From Arcobacter cloacae (GTDB lineage: Bacteria; Campylobacterota; Campylobacteria; Campylobacterales; Arcobacteraceae), in the NCBI RefSeq assembly GCF_013201935.1, contig NZ_CP053833.1, positions 186,001-250,000 on the forward strand: a stretch of 64,000 nucleotides of DNA. The letters run 5' to 3'. The stretch's first letter is position 1, and each line of letters starts with the position of its first letter. A model generated the notes under the pieces. The model was not told the origin of the DNA. It saw only the letters and a list, made by a program, of their open reading frames with translations, and searched no databases. A program made the translations under genes and the position numbers. Of this stretch, positions 9,074-18,692 are shown in pieces.

Positions 9074-9080
9074 CTTTTGA

Positions 9081-9157
9081 GCGGGAGTAGCTCAGTTGGC
9101 TAGAGCTTCTGCCTTCCAAGCAGACTGTCGCGAGTTCGAGTCTCGTCTCCCGCTCCA
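9081..9157 (+). tRNA. tRNA-Gly (TCC), copy 2
   Basis: A perfect repeat of the tRNA-Gly at 8847-8923. It is the last tRNA before the defence island, which starts about 115 bases further on. Confidence 0.96.
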
Positions 9158-9271
9158 ATATAAGTTCAATTAATCACAATATTTTTTCTTAAAAAATCTT
9201 CAATACTCTAATATATATTTAGCTAAAATAAATAATAATTTAATACATACAATCTTCAAGGCATATATTTA

Positions 9272-11926
9272 ATGACAATAATAGAAATAGAAAATAATTT
9301 AAATACTCTAATATCAAACTTCAATAAAGAAACTTTCATTTTTGATTTACTTTTAGCTTACGGAACACCAAAATCAACTATCAAAAGATTAGTTGGAAGT
9401 GACCATGATAAATTAGCTTCAAATGGAGAATTAATTGTAAGAAAAAAACTATTTTTTAAGATAGCTAATGAAAATCTTCATTCTATGATTGATGAATTAA
9501 AAACACAAAAAGAAGTTACAAAACATAGCCCTAGATTTATACTAGTAACAGATTTTGAGACACTTTTGGCTTATGATACAAAAACATCTGATAGTCTTGA
9601 TACTGAACTTTTAAATATTGTTAATCACTATGATTTTTTCTTACCACTTGCAGGAATGGAAAAAGCAAATTTTCAAGATGAAAATCCTGCTGATGTAAAA
9701 GCCTCTTTGAAGATGGCAAAACTTTATGATGAACTTCAAAAAAACAATCACTTTGAATCAAAAGAAGATATTCACTCTTTAAATGTATTTTTAACAAGAC
9801 TTTTATTTTGCTATTTTGCAGAAGATACAAATATCTTTCCTGATAATATTTTTACCTCTTCTATTTCATCTCATACTTCATTTGATGGAAGTGATGTTGA
9901 TAGTTATATGCAAAGGTTATTTAAAATATTTAATACACCTCAAGATCAAAGAGAAATAAATACTCCAGAGTATTTACAAAAGTTCCCTTATGTAAATGGT
10001 GGATTATTTAGAGATGTTTTAAAAGTACCAACATTTACTACAAAATCAAGAAATATTTTAATAGAAATTGGTCAACTTCAATGGTCTCAAATAAATCCTG
10101 ATATTTTTGGAAGTATGATACAAGCAGTAGTAAGCCCTTCTCATAGGGGAAATATGGGAATGCACTATACAAGTGTTCCTAATATTATGAAAGTAATAGA
10201 ACCTCTTTTTTTAGATGAACTATATCTTGAATTTGAAAAAGCCTATGAAAATAAATCAAAACTTCAAAGCTTACTAAATAGATTAACAAAAATCAAAATA
10301 TTTGACCCTGCATGTGGAAGTGGAAATTTCTTAATCATTGCATATAAAAAACTGCGAGAACTTGAAATGAGTATCTTAAAACGAATTGATAGTTTAAGTG
10401 GGCAAATGAGTTTTGCATTTAGTGAAATAAAGCTAACTCAATTTTATGGAATAGAACTAGATGATTTTGCCCATGAAGTAGCCATACTATCACTTTGGTT
10501 AGCAGAACATCAAATGAACCTAGAATTTTACAAAGCATTTGGAAGAACAAGCCCATCTTTACCACTACAGAATGGTGGAAATATAGTTCATGGGAATGCT
10601 ACAAGATTGGAGTGGGAAGAAGTTTGTCCAAAAAATGTGGGTGATGAGATTTATATCTTGGGGAATCCTCCGTATTTGGGATTTAAAATGCAAAATAAAG
10701 AACAAAAAGAAGATATTCAAATTACATTAAATAAAATAAATAATTATAAAAAATTAGATTATATTGCTTGTTGGTTTTATAAAGGTTCTGAATATATAAA
10801 AAAAGTAAATGCAAAAGTAGCTTTTGTAAGCACAAATTCAATAAGTCAAGGTGAGCAAATTGGTATTCTTTGGAGTCAAATTTTAAATGAAGCCATTGAA
10901 ATAGATTTTGCATATCAATCTTTTAAATGGCAAAATAATGCAAAATCAAATGCAGCAGTTATAGTAGTAATAATAGGATTAAGAAATATTTCAATTAAAC
11001 CAAAATACCTTTATTTGGCAAATATAAAACATGAAGTAAAAAATATCAATGCTTATTTAGTAAATAGTAATAATATATTTGTTCAAAAAATATCGAAACC
11101 CATTTCTAATATACCAAAAATGCAGTTAGGAAATATGCCAAAAGATGATGGAAATTTTATATTTTCGGATATTGAAAAAAAAGAATTATTTAATACAAAT
11201 ATAGAGTGTAAACCCTTTATAAGAAAACTAATGGGTGCATATGAGTTTTTAAATGGTAGTCAAAGATGGTGTTTATGGATAAAAGATAATAATATAAATC
11301 AAGCATTAGAAATTCCATTAATTAGAGATAGAGTAATGAAAGTTAAAGAATTTAGATTAGCTAGTACAGATAAGTCAGCTAATGAAATGGCAAAAACACC
11401 ACATAAATTTAGAGAACAGCATGAAGCTAAAGAGATTTCAATTATTATACCTACTGTAACTTCTGAAAGAAGAGAATATATTCCTATGGGTTATTTAGAT
11501 AAAGAATCTATTGTAGTTGCTCCAAATAATGTTTTATATGACCCTGAACCATACATTTTTGGTTTATTATCATCAAGAATACATGTTATTTGGGTAAAGG
11601 CAGTTGGAGGAAAACTTAAATCTGATTATAGATATTCATCAGTACTTTGTTATAACACATTTCCATTCCCAAACATTTCACAAAAACAAAAAGATGAAAT
11701 CACAGAACTTGTATTTGCTATTTTAGATGAAAGAGAAAAACACAGCCAAAAAACACTAGCCCAACTCTACGACCCAGACAAAATGCCTGAAGGTCTAAAA
11801 AAAGCCCACCATAATTTAGATATAGCAATAGAACAATGCTATCGCTCAAAACCATTTGAAAGTGATGAAGAAAGACTTGAATACCTTTTTAAAATGTATG
11901 AAGAGATGGTAGCAAAAGAAAAGTAA
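9272..11926 (+). CDS. MmeI-like (YeeA-type) adenine DNA methyltransferase
   Basis: This 884-aa protein resembles MmeI/type IIL enzymes along most of its length. A helical spacer (about 150-300, with LLFCYFAED and MGMHYTS) precedes the methyltransferase domain with DPACGSGNF at 345-353 and the catalytic NPPY at 465-468. Then come a target-recognition region (about 610-770, starting near LGNMPKDDGNFIF) and a helical tail (LYDPDKMPE). The N-terminus (1-100) lacks the D-ExK nuclease motif of MmeI and reads GELIVRKKLFFK instead, so it probably modifies without cutting. Bacillus subtilis YeeA has this layout and length. Matching helicase and nuclease genes lie downstream (15289, 17204). It likely protects host DNA at a specific site. 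Confidence 0.88.
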   Translation: MTIIEIENNLNTLISNFNKETFIFDLLLAYGTPKSTIKRLVGSDHDKLASNGELIVRKKLFFKIANENLHSMIDELKTQKEVTKHSPRFILVTDFETLLAYDTKTSDSLDTELLNIVNHYDFFLPLAGMEKANFQDENPADVKASLKMAKLYDELQKNNHFESKEDIHSLNVFLTRLLFCYFAEDTNIFPDNIFTSSISSHTSFDGSDVDSYMQRLFKIFNTPQDQREINTPEYLQKFPYVNGGLFRDVLKVPTFTTKSRNILIEIGQLQWSQINPDIFGSMIQAVVSPSHRGNMGMHYTSVPNIMKVIEPLFLDELYLEFEKAYENKSKLQSLLNRLTKIKIFDPACGSGNFLIIAYKKLRELEMSILKRIDSLSGQMSFAFSEIKLTQFYGIELDDFAHEVAILSLWLAEHQMNLEFYKAFGRTSPSLPLQNGGNIVHGNATRLEWEEVCPKNVGDEIYILGNPPYLGFKMQNKEQKEDIQITLNKINNYKKLDYIACWFYKGSEYIKKVNAKVAFVSTNSISQGEQIGILWSQILNEAIEIDFAYQSFKWQNNAKSNAAVIVVIIGLRNISIKPKYLYLANIKHEVKNINAYLVNSNNIFVQKISKPISNIPKMQLGNMPKDDGNFIFSDIEKKELFNTNIECKPFIRKLMGAYEFLNGSQRWCLWIKDNNINQALEIPLIRDRVMKVKEFRLASTDKSANEMAKTPHKFREQHEAKEISIIIPTVTSERREYIPMGYLDKESIVVAPNNVLYDPEPYIFGLLSSRIHVIWVKAVGGKLKSDYRYSSVLCYNTFPFPNISQKQKDEITELVFAILDEREKHSQKTLAQLYDPDKMPEGLKKAHHNLDIAIEQCYRSKPFESDEERLEYLFKMYEEMVAKEK

Positions 11927-13129
11927 ATGAAAAAAATAGGATTTCAGTTAAACGGGACATTAGTTTATGGTAATTTGGATTTAGAAAACAAGTGTATTAT
12001 TTTAGATTTGAATATTTATAATTCCATAGTAAAAGAATTAAATGATTATTTTAATGAAGCTTATCAATTTGATATTTTTGGAGTGTTTGATGATGGAAGA
12101 AAAATTAGTGCATTCACGTGTAGTGTAATTGAATTTAACTTTTTAGGTAAAACTAAAATACATTTTTTACAACTTTATGTAGGAAACATTCATATGAAAG
12201 ATAGTAAAAATCAAAAAGTAAAAAAAGTAATCTTTCAAATATCAGGTGTAAACAATCTTCCAAATATCAATTCTTTAATCATACAAGAAAATTTTTCATT
12301 AACAATACTAAATGACAAAAAAACATTTCAGATAAGTGTGGAAAATACAATATGTTTAGATGAAATAAATAAAGTTATTTTTGAATTAACAACTTTTTTC
12401 CAAATCATAATATTAGATGTAAATATTGAATTTGATAAGAAAATATTTTATACTCAAAATAATGAAGAGATAGAATTAGTTTTAAAAAGTAGAAAAATAG
12501 AAAATGATAAAACTATAAATAAATTAATAGATTTTGATTCTATTAATGAAAAGACTTTAATAAAATGGTTTGATACTAAAAAAAGATTTGGAAAAATATT
12601 TGATTATTTATCAGGAATATTTAATAATAATGCTTCAACATATATTGAACTTAACTATTTTTTATTAATTCAATGGATTGAAGCGTATTGTGGAGTTTTA
12701 TATAAATCAAATATAAATGAAAAGAACATTGAGAAAAAAAAGAAAAAATTAATGGAAGTTATTGATAAATCTTGTTTATCAGAAGAAGATAAACAAGATT
12801 TTAAAGATAATGCAAAATATGATAAACAAGGATATATCTTTTCTAAAAAATTAGAACTTTTATTTGATGGAAATGAAACTCTAAAAGATTTATTTAATTC
12901 TGACAAAACACTATTGGATGATATAAAACATTATAGAAATAATTTAACTCATATAAATATAGTTGATAATCTTGATAATCAGGAAATGCATAATTTACAT
13001 GAAATCTTAAAAAATATTATTTATATCTTAATTATTGAAGAGTTAACGTTGCCTAAAAGTAGATTTTATGATTATTTTAAAAAAGAAGCAAAAAGATATT
13101 TTAAATTATATAAGGATATGAAAGAATGA
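11927..13129 (+). CDS. ApeA-like HEPN-domain protein, probable abortive-infection RNase
   Basis: The product has 400 aa. A beta-rich N-terminal half (about 1-180) is followed by a helical region ending in a HEPN-type motif, R-N-N-L-T-H at about residues 341-346, matching the Rx4-6H catalytic signature of HEPN RNases. The architecture (N-terminal sensor-like domain plus C-terminal HEPN) resembles ApeA anti-phage proteins. The assignment rests on layout and motif only. It begins one base after the methyltransferase stop and overlaps the DUF2513 gene, so it is co-transcribed with both. Its AT content is high even for this window. Confidence 0.6.
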   Translation: MKKIGFQLNGTLVYGNLDLENKCIILDLNIYNSIVKELNDYFNEAYQFDIFGVFDDGRKISAFTCSVIEFNFLGKTKIHFLQLYVGNIHMKDSKNQKVKKVIFQISGVNNLPNINSLIIQENFSLTILNDKKTFQISVENTICLDEINKVIFELTTFFQIIILDVNIEFDKKIFYTQNNEEIELVLKSRKIENDKTINKLIDFDSINEKTLIKWFDTKKRFGKIFDYLSGIFNNNASTYIELNYFLLIQWIEAYCGVLYKSNINEKNIEKKKKKLMEVIDKSCLSEEDKQDFKDNAKYDKQGYIFSKKLELLFDGNETLKDLFNSDKTLLDDIKHYRNNLTHINIVDNLDNQEMHNLHEILKNIIYILIIEELTLPKSRFYDYFKKEAKRYFKLYKDMKE

Positions 13130-13506
13130 AAAGAGATTTAGATTTAATTCGCCAAATTATGCTTACACTTGAAGAAAAAATGGAATACGGTAAAAATTTT
13201 AAAAGTGCACAGCTTATTGAAGTGATGCAAGATAAAACATTAAGTGCTGAAAAATTGGCTTATCATATTGGACTACTGGTAGAAAGTGATTTTATAAAAG
13301 CCAAAGAACACAAATATTATGGTGATGAACCTATTGATTATCTAATAAATACTATAACTTCGCAAGGACAAGATTTTATTGATACAATCAGACAAGATAC
13401 AACTTGGAATAAAATCAAAGAAAAAGCTTATGATATTGGTGGTTTTAGCTTGTCATTATTAGTAGATATTGGTAAAGAGTATTTGAAAAAGCAAATTGGC
13501 AGTTGA
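13126..13506 (+). CDS. DUF2513 family protein
   Basis: This 126-aa protein fits DUF2513: MKRDLDLIRQIML start, a winged-helix-like middle (YHIGLLVESDFIKA) and LTSQGQDFIDTIR-type helix, here ITSQGQDF. DUF2513 proteins are small, often carried on phages and genomic islands, with a presumed DNA-binding role. It overlaps the HEPN gene by four bases, suggesting the two work together, for example as effector and regulator. That partnership is inference. Confidence 0.8.
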   Translation: MKRDLDLIRQIMLTLEEKMEYGKNFKSAQLIEVMQDKTLSAEKLAYHIGLLVESDFIKAKEHKYYGDEPIDYLINTITSQGQDFIDTIRQDTTWNKIKEKAYDIGGFSLSLLVDIGKEYLKKQIGS

Positions 13507-13588
13507 AATAGTATCACTATTGGTGTCATAAATAGAAAGTAATTTTAAATGAAAATAAGATTGAATACAAAAAGTATAAGGAGCAAAT

Positions 13589-14725
13589 TTGAACATAAAA
13601 GATTTTAAATCAGGAACACTTAGACAAGAGTACCAATATAAAAGTTTTATACCTGAAATGATAAATCATACATTTACATGGGATGACCCACAAATCAATA
13701 CAATGCTTGAAGATGCTACAAGAGCATTAGGAGAACTAAATGCTTTTACAATGATAGTTCCAAATGTAGATATATTTATACAAATGCATATTACAAAAGA
13801 AGCAAATACTTCAAGTAAGATAGAAGGTACTAAAACAGAAATGGATGAAGTACTTATATCAAAAGAGCAAATAGACCCAGAAAAAAGAGATGATTGGCAA
13901 GAAGTAAGAAACTATATAGATGCAATGAATAGTGCAATAAAAGAGCTTGAAACATTACCTATTTCAAATCGTCTTATCAAAAATATTCATGCAATACTCC
14001 TAAATAGTGTAAGAGGTGAAGCAAAACAGCCAGGAGAGTTTAGAAAATCTCAAAATTGGATAGGAGGAGCAAGTCTTACAACAGCCTATTTTATACCGCC
14101 ACATCATAATGAAGTTAATGAGCTGATGAGTGATTTAGAAAAATTCTTACATAATGAAGAGATTTTTGTACCACATCTTATTAAAATTGCAATTGCTCAT
14201 TATCAGTTTGAAACTATACATCCATTTTTAGATGGGAATGGAAGAATTGGAAGATTATTGATTCCTCTGTACTTGGTAAGTAATAAGCTTTTAAAAAAAC
14301 CATCTTTGTATCTTTCTGATTTTATAGAAAAAAACAAATCTGCTTATTATGAAGCATTAACAAGAGTAAGAACGAATAATGATTTGATTCATTGGATAAA
14401 ATTTTTTCTTGAAGCGGTTATTGTTACTGCAAATAGTGGAGTAAAAACTTTTGAAACTATTTTGAACTTAAAACAAGAAATGGATTCAATTGTGGTAAGT
14501 TTTGGTAAAAAAGCACATAATGCAAGTAAACTTATTGAGTTTTTGTATCAAAGACCTATCGTTAATATGACAGATATTGGTCGTGAATTGGAACTTGCCA
14601 AGGCTACGGTAAGTTCACTTGTAAAAGATTTTGAGAAAAAGGGTATTCTAAAAGAAATTACAGGGTATGAGAGAAATAAATTTTATGCCTTTGAGAGATA
14701 TTTAGAAGCTTATAGTAAGAATTAA
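13589..14725 (+). CDS. Fic family protein, class II (N-terminal inhibitory motif)
   Basis: Fic enzymes usually transfer AMP from ATP to a target protein. This 378-aa protein has the catalytic HPFLDGNGRIGR at 211-222 and the self-inhibitory S-x-x-x-E-G motif (SSKIEG, 75-80) ahead of the core, which defines class II. The last ~80 residues look like a winged helix (LAKATVSSLVKDFEKKGIL), as in SoFic-type regulators. The start is TTG 13589, supported by AAGGAG at 13578-13583. It stands 82 bases after DUF2513. Fic proteins of this type are common passengers of defence islands. Confidence 0.93.
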   Translation: MNIKDFKSGTLRQEYQYKSFIPEMINHTFTWDDPQINTMLEDATRALGELNAFTMIVPNVDIFIQMHITKEANTSSKIEGTKTEMDEVLISKEQIDPEKRDDWQEVRNYIDAMNSAIKELETLPISNRLIKNIHAILLNSVRGEAKQPGEFRKSQNWIGGASLTTAYFIPPHHNEVNELMSDLEKFLHNEEIFVPHLIKIAIAHYQFETIHPFLDGNGRIGRLLIPLYLVSNKLLKKPSLYLSDFIEKNKSAYYEALTRVRTNNDLIHWIKFFLEAVIVTANSGVKTFETILNLKQEMDSIVVSFGKKAHNASKLIEFLYQRPIVNMTDIGRELELAKATVSSLVKDFEKKGILKEITGYERNKFYAFERYLEAYSKN

Positions 14726-14729
14726 GCCT

Positions 14730-15026
14730 TTAACTTGAACTAAGAATTTTTATAGTTCAAGTTAAGCATCCAACTTGAACTAAGGATTTTTATAGTTCAA
14801 GTTGGAATAGATTTTTAAACTAAAAAGGAATATGTAAAGAGTGCAACTGATGGTTGCACAAATTGTTGTGACAGTGTAGCAACAATTACAAAATAATTTT
14901 GAATAAGATTTAAATAGTTCATTGACTATAATGTATTGGGGAATAGGTAATAAAATTAATCAAGATATTCTTAAAATCAAAGAGCTGAATATGCTAAAGA
15001 GATTGTCGTAACACTGTCACGACAAT
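14730..15026 (+). repeat. Array of hairpins between fic and the helicase gene
   Basis: Two tandem 13-bp stems (14730-14742/14753-14765 and 14770-14782/14793-14805) are the same hairpin copied 40 bases apart. Their outer two pairs differ in a compensatory way (TT:AA versus CC:GG). Next come a 7-bp hairpin at 14841-14859, a hairpin at 14862-14886 and an inverted copy of the latter at 15002-15026. The loops of the last two are complementary over eight bases. No gene is seen in 14726-14997. Confidence 0.6.
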
Positions 15027-15234
15027 TAATTGTAAGATAATTAAATATTTAGTTAAATTTGAAAAAGTTAAAAAAGCAGATTTTGAGAAATTACTCTTAG
15101 ACAAATTACCAGATGTTTTAGATGAAAAACAGAAAAAAAATAAGATAAAGAATATCTTACAAAAACTGCGTATAAACGGTGAAATCGAAACTATTGGGGA
15201 TGATTGGATATTATCTAAAGTAAAAAAAGTTTAG
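14998..15234 (+). pseudogene. 3' remnant of a divergent-AAA/HTH-type protein
   Basis: The frame is open from just after a stop at 14995 to TAG at 15232, with no ATG, GTG or TTG. The readable part includes LVKFEKVKKADFEKLL, KNKIKNILQKLR and GEIETIGDDWIL. This looks like the winged-helix C-terminus found in divergent-AAA (AlbA_2) ATP-binding proteins. The rest of the gene is missing, so it is a leftover of a deletion between the fic and helicase genes. Confidence 0.55.
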
Positions 15235-15288
15235 ACACTTTTAGACGATTATTTAGACAATTTAAAGATAACTTAAAAAGGAAACAAA

Positions 15289-17217
15289 GTGACAAACATC
15301 ATAGAAGTAAACTACCATCAAACAGGAGAGAGTAAAAAAACAAACTCTTTTGGTATGAGAGATATGCAAGAAAAAGCATTTAATGCAAGAAATGAAAAAT
15401 ATCTTTTATTAAAAGCTCCTCCAGCATCTGGTAAATCAAGAGCTTTGATGTTTATAGCTTTGGATAAACTTTACCATCAAGGTATTAAAAAAGTTATTGT
15501 TGCTGTTCCTGAAAGATCTATTGGTGGTTCATTTGGTTTAACTGATTTAAAAAAAGATGGTTTTTTTGCTTCATGGGAACCAAATCCAATTTATAATCTT
15601 TGTATGGCAGGTGGTGAAAAAAGTAAAGTAGATGCTTTTAAAAAATTTATGCAAAGTGATGAAAAGATTTTGATTTGTACTCATGCAACATTAAGATTTG
15701 CATTTAAAGAACTTGATGAATCTAACTTTGATAATTGTTTATTAGCTATTGATGAATTTCATCATGTATCAGCTGATGGAGATAATCAGTTAGGTGAACT
15801 AATTCGTTCTATCATACAAAACTCAACTGCACATATAGTTGCAATGACGGGCTCATATTTTAGAGGTGATAGTGTACCTGTACTTCTTCCAGAAGATGAA
15901 AGTAAATTTTCAAAAGTAACTTATAACTACTATGAACAATTAAATGGATATGAACATCTTAAATCTTTAGGTATTGGTTATCACTTTTACCAAGGAAAAT
16001 ATACAAGTGCTATAGCAGATATTCTTGATACAGATAAAAAAACTATTCTTCATATTCCAAATGTAAACTCAGGGGAATCTACAAAAGATAAACTTAAAGA
16101 AGTAGATACGATTTTAGATATTATCGGTGAAGTTGTACAAACAACAGAAGATGGAATTATCATACTAAAACGACATGGTGATGGAAAAATCTTAAAAGTT
16201 GCAGATTTAGTAAATGATGATTCAAAGGTTAGAGAAAAAGTTGTAAATTATCTTAGAAATATTAAAAGCGTTGATGATATGGACTTGATTTTAGCTCTTG
16301 GTATGGCAAAAGAAGGTTTTGACTGGCCGTATTGTGAACACGCTTTAACTGTGGGATATAGAAGTTCATTAACAGAGATTATTCAAATAATAGGAAGAGC
16401 AACAAGAGATAGTGATAATAAAACACATGCTCAATTTACAAATTTAATAGCTCAACCTGATGCTCAAGATGTGGAAGTTAAATTATCTGTAAATAATATG
16501 CTAAAAGCAATTACAGCATCACTTCTGATGGAACAAGTATTAGCTCCAAATTTCAAATTTAAACCACGATTTGAAGGAGATGAAACTCCACCACAAAAAG
16601 GTGAACTAAAAATAAGAGGATTCAAACCAGCTTCTAGTAAAAGAGTTGAAGATATAATAGAATCAGATTTAAATGATTTAAAAGCAACTATTTTACAAGA
16701 TGAACAAATGATAAAAGCAATTCCTGGAAATCTTGATGCGGAAGTTATAAATAGAGTATTAATACCTAAAATCATAAAAATAAAATATCCAGATTTAACA
16801 GATAGTGAAGTTGAAGAAGTTCGTCAACATGTAGTAGTTGATAGTGTAATCAAAAATGGACAAATTATAGAAAATGGTGATAAAAAGTTTATCAAAATGG
16901 CTGATAAGTTTGTAAATATTGATGATTTACATATTGATTTAATAGACCAAATAAATCCATTTCAAAGAGCTTTTGAGATTTTATCAAAATCAGTAACTAC
17001 ACATGTGTTAAAACTAATTCAAGAAAGTATAGAATCAACAAGAATAGAAATGACAGCAGAAGAAGCAGTAATTTTATACAAAAAAATTCCTGCATTTAAA
17101 AGTGAACATGGAAGAATGCCTGATATTAGTAGTAGTGATTTTAATGAAAAAAGAATGGCAGAATCTTTGATTTATCTAAATAAATTAAGACAAGAAAGAG
17201 CAAATGCAAATGCATGA
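15289..17217 (+). CDS. DEAD/DEAH-box helicase (YeeB-like), partner of the island methyltransferase
   Basis: This 642-aa superfamily 2 helicase has Walker A APPASGKS (43-50), motif II DEFH (154-157), motif III TGS near 187, then KEGFDWP and motif VI QIIGRATR (366-373). The C-terminal 240 residues are helical and unrecognised. The start is GTG 15289 after AAAAAGGAAAC. Size and order match YeeB of Bacillus. The nuclease gene overlaps its 3' end. The likely role is ATP-driven translocation or unwinding of unmodified DNA to deliver it to the nuclease. It is separated from the methyltransferase by 3.3 kb of other defence genes. Confidence 0.87.
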   Translation: MTNIIEVNYHQTGESKKTNSFGMRDMQEKAFNARNEKYLLLKAPPASGKSRALMFIALDKLYHQGIKKVIVAVPERSIGGSFGLTDLKKDGFFASWEPNPIYNLCMAGGEKSKVDAFKKFMQSDEKILICTHATLRFAFKELDESNFDNCLLAIDEFHHVSADGDNQLGELIRSIIQNSTAHIVAMTGSYFRGDSVPVLLPEDESKFSKVTYNYYEQLNGYEHLKSLGIGYHFYQGKYTSAIADILDTDKKTILHIPNVNSGESTKDKLKEVDTILDIIGEVVQTTEDGIIILKRHGDGKILKVADLVNDDSKVREKVVNYLRNIKSVDDMDLILALGMAKEGFDWPYCEHALTVGYRSSLTEIIQIIGRATRDSDNKTHAQFTNLIAQPDAQDVEVKLSVNNMLKAITASLLMEQVLAPNFKFKPRFEGDETPPQKGELKIRGFKPASSKRVEDIIESDLNDLKATILQDEQMIKAIPGNLDAEVINRVLIPKIIKIKYPDLTDSEVEEVRQHVVVDSVIKNGQIIENGDKKFIKMADKFVNIDDLHIDLIDQINPFQRAFEILSKSVTTHVLKLIQESIESTRIEMTAEEAVILYKKIPAFKSEHGRMPDISSSDFNEKRMAESLIYLNKLRQERANANA

Positions 17218-18364
17218 ATTTTCCCTTGAAGATATATTATCAAATGACCCATTAGGTATTTTACTAGAAGCTAAACCTAAAGCTAAATCAATAAATGAAG
17301 ATGATAGATTAATTGCTAGTTTTGAAGAGATAAATAGTTTTATTGAAACACATGGTCATGAACCAAAAAAATCAACAAATATGAGTGAAAGAACCCTATA
17401 TTCAAGACTTCAAGGAATTAAAGATAATCCAGAAAAGATTGAATATTTAAAGCCTTATGATAGATTCAATCTTCTAAAAGTAGTTGAAATTAATAGTATA
17501 GATGATATTTTAAATGATGATGTTTTTGGCTTATTAAGAGATGATAAAGATGATATTTTTACATTAAAGCATGTTCCAAAATCAAAAGAAACAAATATGC
17601 CTGAATATGTGGCATCAAGAAAACCTTGTAAAGATTTTGAGAAATATGAACACCTATTTAAAGATTGTCAAGAAGATTTAAGAACTGGAAAAAGAAAAGT
17701 TGTTAAATTCCAAAATGAACAGCAAATCAAAAAAGGATATTACTTTATACTAAAAGGTGTATTACTTTATGTAAAAGATGTTGGTGAAACAATCAAAAGT
17801 AGTGGAAAAGCAAATGCAAGGTTAGAGCTTATTTTTGAAAATGGTACACAATCTGATATGCTTCTTAGATCACTAAGTGCGGAACTTTATAAGCATGGTA
17901 AACGAGTTAGTGAATATGATGAAGCTAATTTAGAAGGACTTTATGAAGTAAATGAAAAAGATGAAAAAAGTGGATATATCTATATCTTAGAATCAAAAAG
18001 CCAAGATGAAAAAATATCAACAATAAAAAATCTTTATAAAATCGGTTATTCAACAACAGATGTAAAAGATAGAATCAAAAATGCAATAAATGAACCAACC
18101 TATTTGATGGCACCTGTTAGAATTGTAGCTGTATATGAAACTTATAATATGAACACTCAAAAATTTGAACAATTAATACATAAATTTTTTGGAAAAGTAT
18201 GTTTAAATATAGATATTTTTGGAAATGACAATAAAAGATATACCCCAAGAGAATGGTTTATAGTTCCTTTTGAGATAATAGAGGAAGTTGTTGAACTTAT
18301 AATTAGTGGTGATATTGTTGCTTATAGGTATGATGAAGAGAATGAAGAATTGAAGTTAATATAA
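17204..18364 (+). CDS. GIY-YIG nuclease with T5orf172-like domain (YeeC-like)
   Basis: The product has 386 aa. The last third is a T5orf172/MUG113-type GIY-YIG nuclease: GYIYIL (257-262), YKIGYS (278-283), an Arg at about 291 and the catalytic Glu in KFEQLIHKFF (about 322). The first 250 residues are polar, contain two DPLGIL/DVFGLL-like short repeats and a beta-rich patch near 175-215, and may bind the helicase or DNA. The gene overlaps the helicase by 14 bases (two nearby ATGs, 17204 and 17210), so the pair is coupled. It is probably the cutting subunit of the system. Confidence 0.85.
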   Translation: MQMHEFSLEDILSNDPLGILLEAKPKAKSINEDDRLIASFEEINSFIETHGHEPKKSTNMSERTLYSRLQGIKDNPEKIEYLKPYDRFNLLKVVEINSIDDILNDDVFGLLRDDKDDIFTLKHVPKSKETNMPEYVASRKPCKDFEKYEHLFKDCQEDLRTGKRKVVKFQNEQQIKKGYYFILKGVLLYVKDVGETIKSSGKANARLELIFENGTQSDMLLRSLSAELYKHGKRVSEYDEANLEGLYEVNEKDEKSGYIYILESKSQDEKISTIKNLYKIGYSTTDVKDRIKNAINEPTYLMAPVRIVAVYETYNMNTQKFEQLIHKFFGKVCLNIDIFGNDNKRYTPREWFIVPFEIIEEVVELIISGDIVAYRYDEENEELKLI

Positions 18365-18576
18365 GAGATATATTAGTTATGAAAAGTATAATTTGCATAT
18401 TAATATTTTTTAAATAAGAGGGTGCTAAATTTATAAAATATAATATATTAATTCTTTTATTTTATAAATACTGTAAATTTTTTTAAGGAAGATTAGATGA
18501 AGCTTTAAATATATAATTTAAAAGCTCACTCTTTTTGTTCCATAATTCCATAAAGTTTATGGCATTTTATGTTTTT

Positions 18577-18638
18577 TACTTTTTGAATACTTTGTGGAAC
18601 ATGAAAAACTCATTCGGGTATTTTGTGTTCAAAAAGTA
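18577..18638. repeat. Inverted repeat in the gap after the nuclease gene
   Basis: TACTTTTTGAA at 18577-18587 pairs with TTCAAAAAGTA at 18628-18638 around a 40-base loop. It is the only structure I see in the 18365-18692 gap, which is otherwise plain AT-rich sequence between two convergent genes. It may mark the edge of the defence island. Confidence 0.4.
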
Positions 18639-18692
18639 AGAGGTTATGTAACATTTAATATGAACTTTCAAAAAACTGTTTATAGTTTTATC

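Noticed and set aside
16464-16775. A 103-aa frame on the - strand inside the helicase gene
   Set aside because: Shadow frame of the + strand helicase, without a ribosome site.
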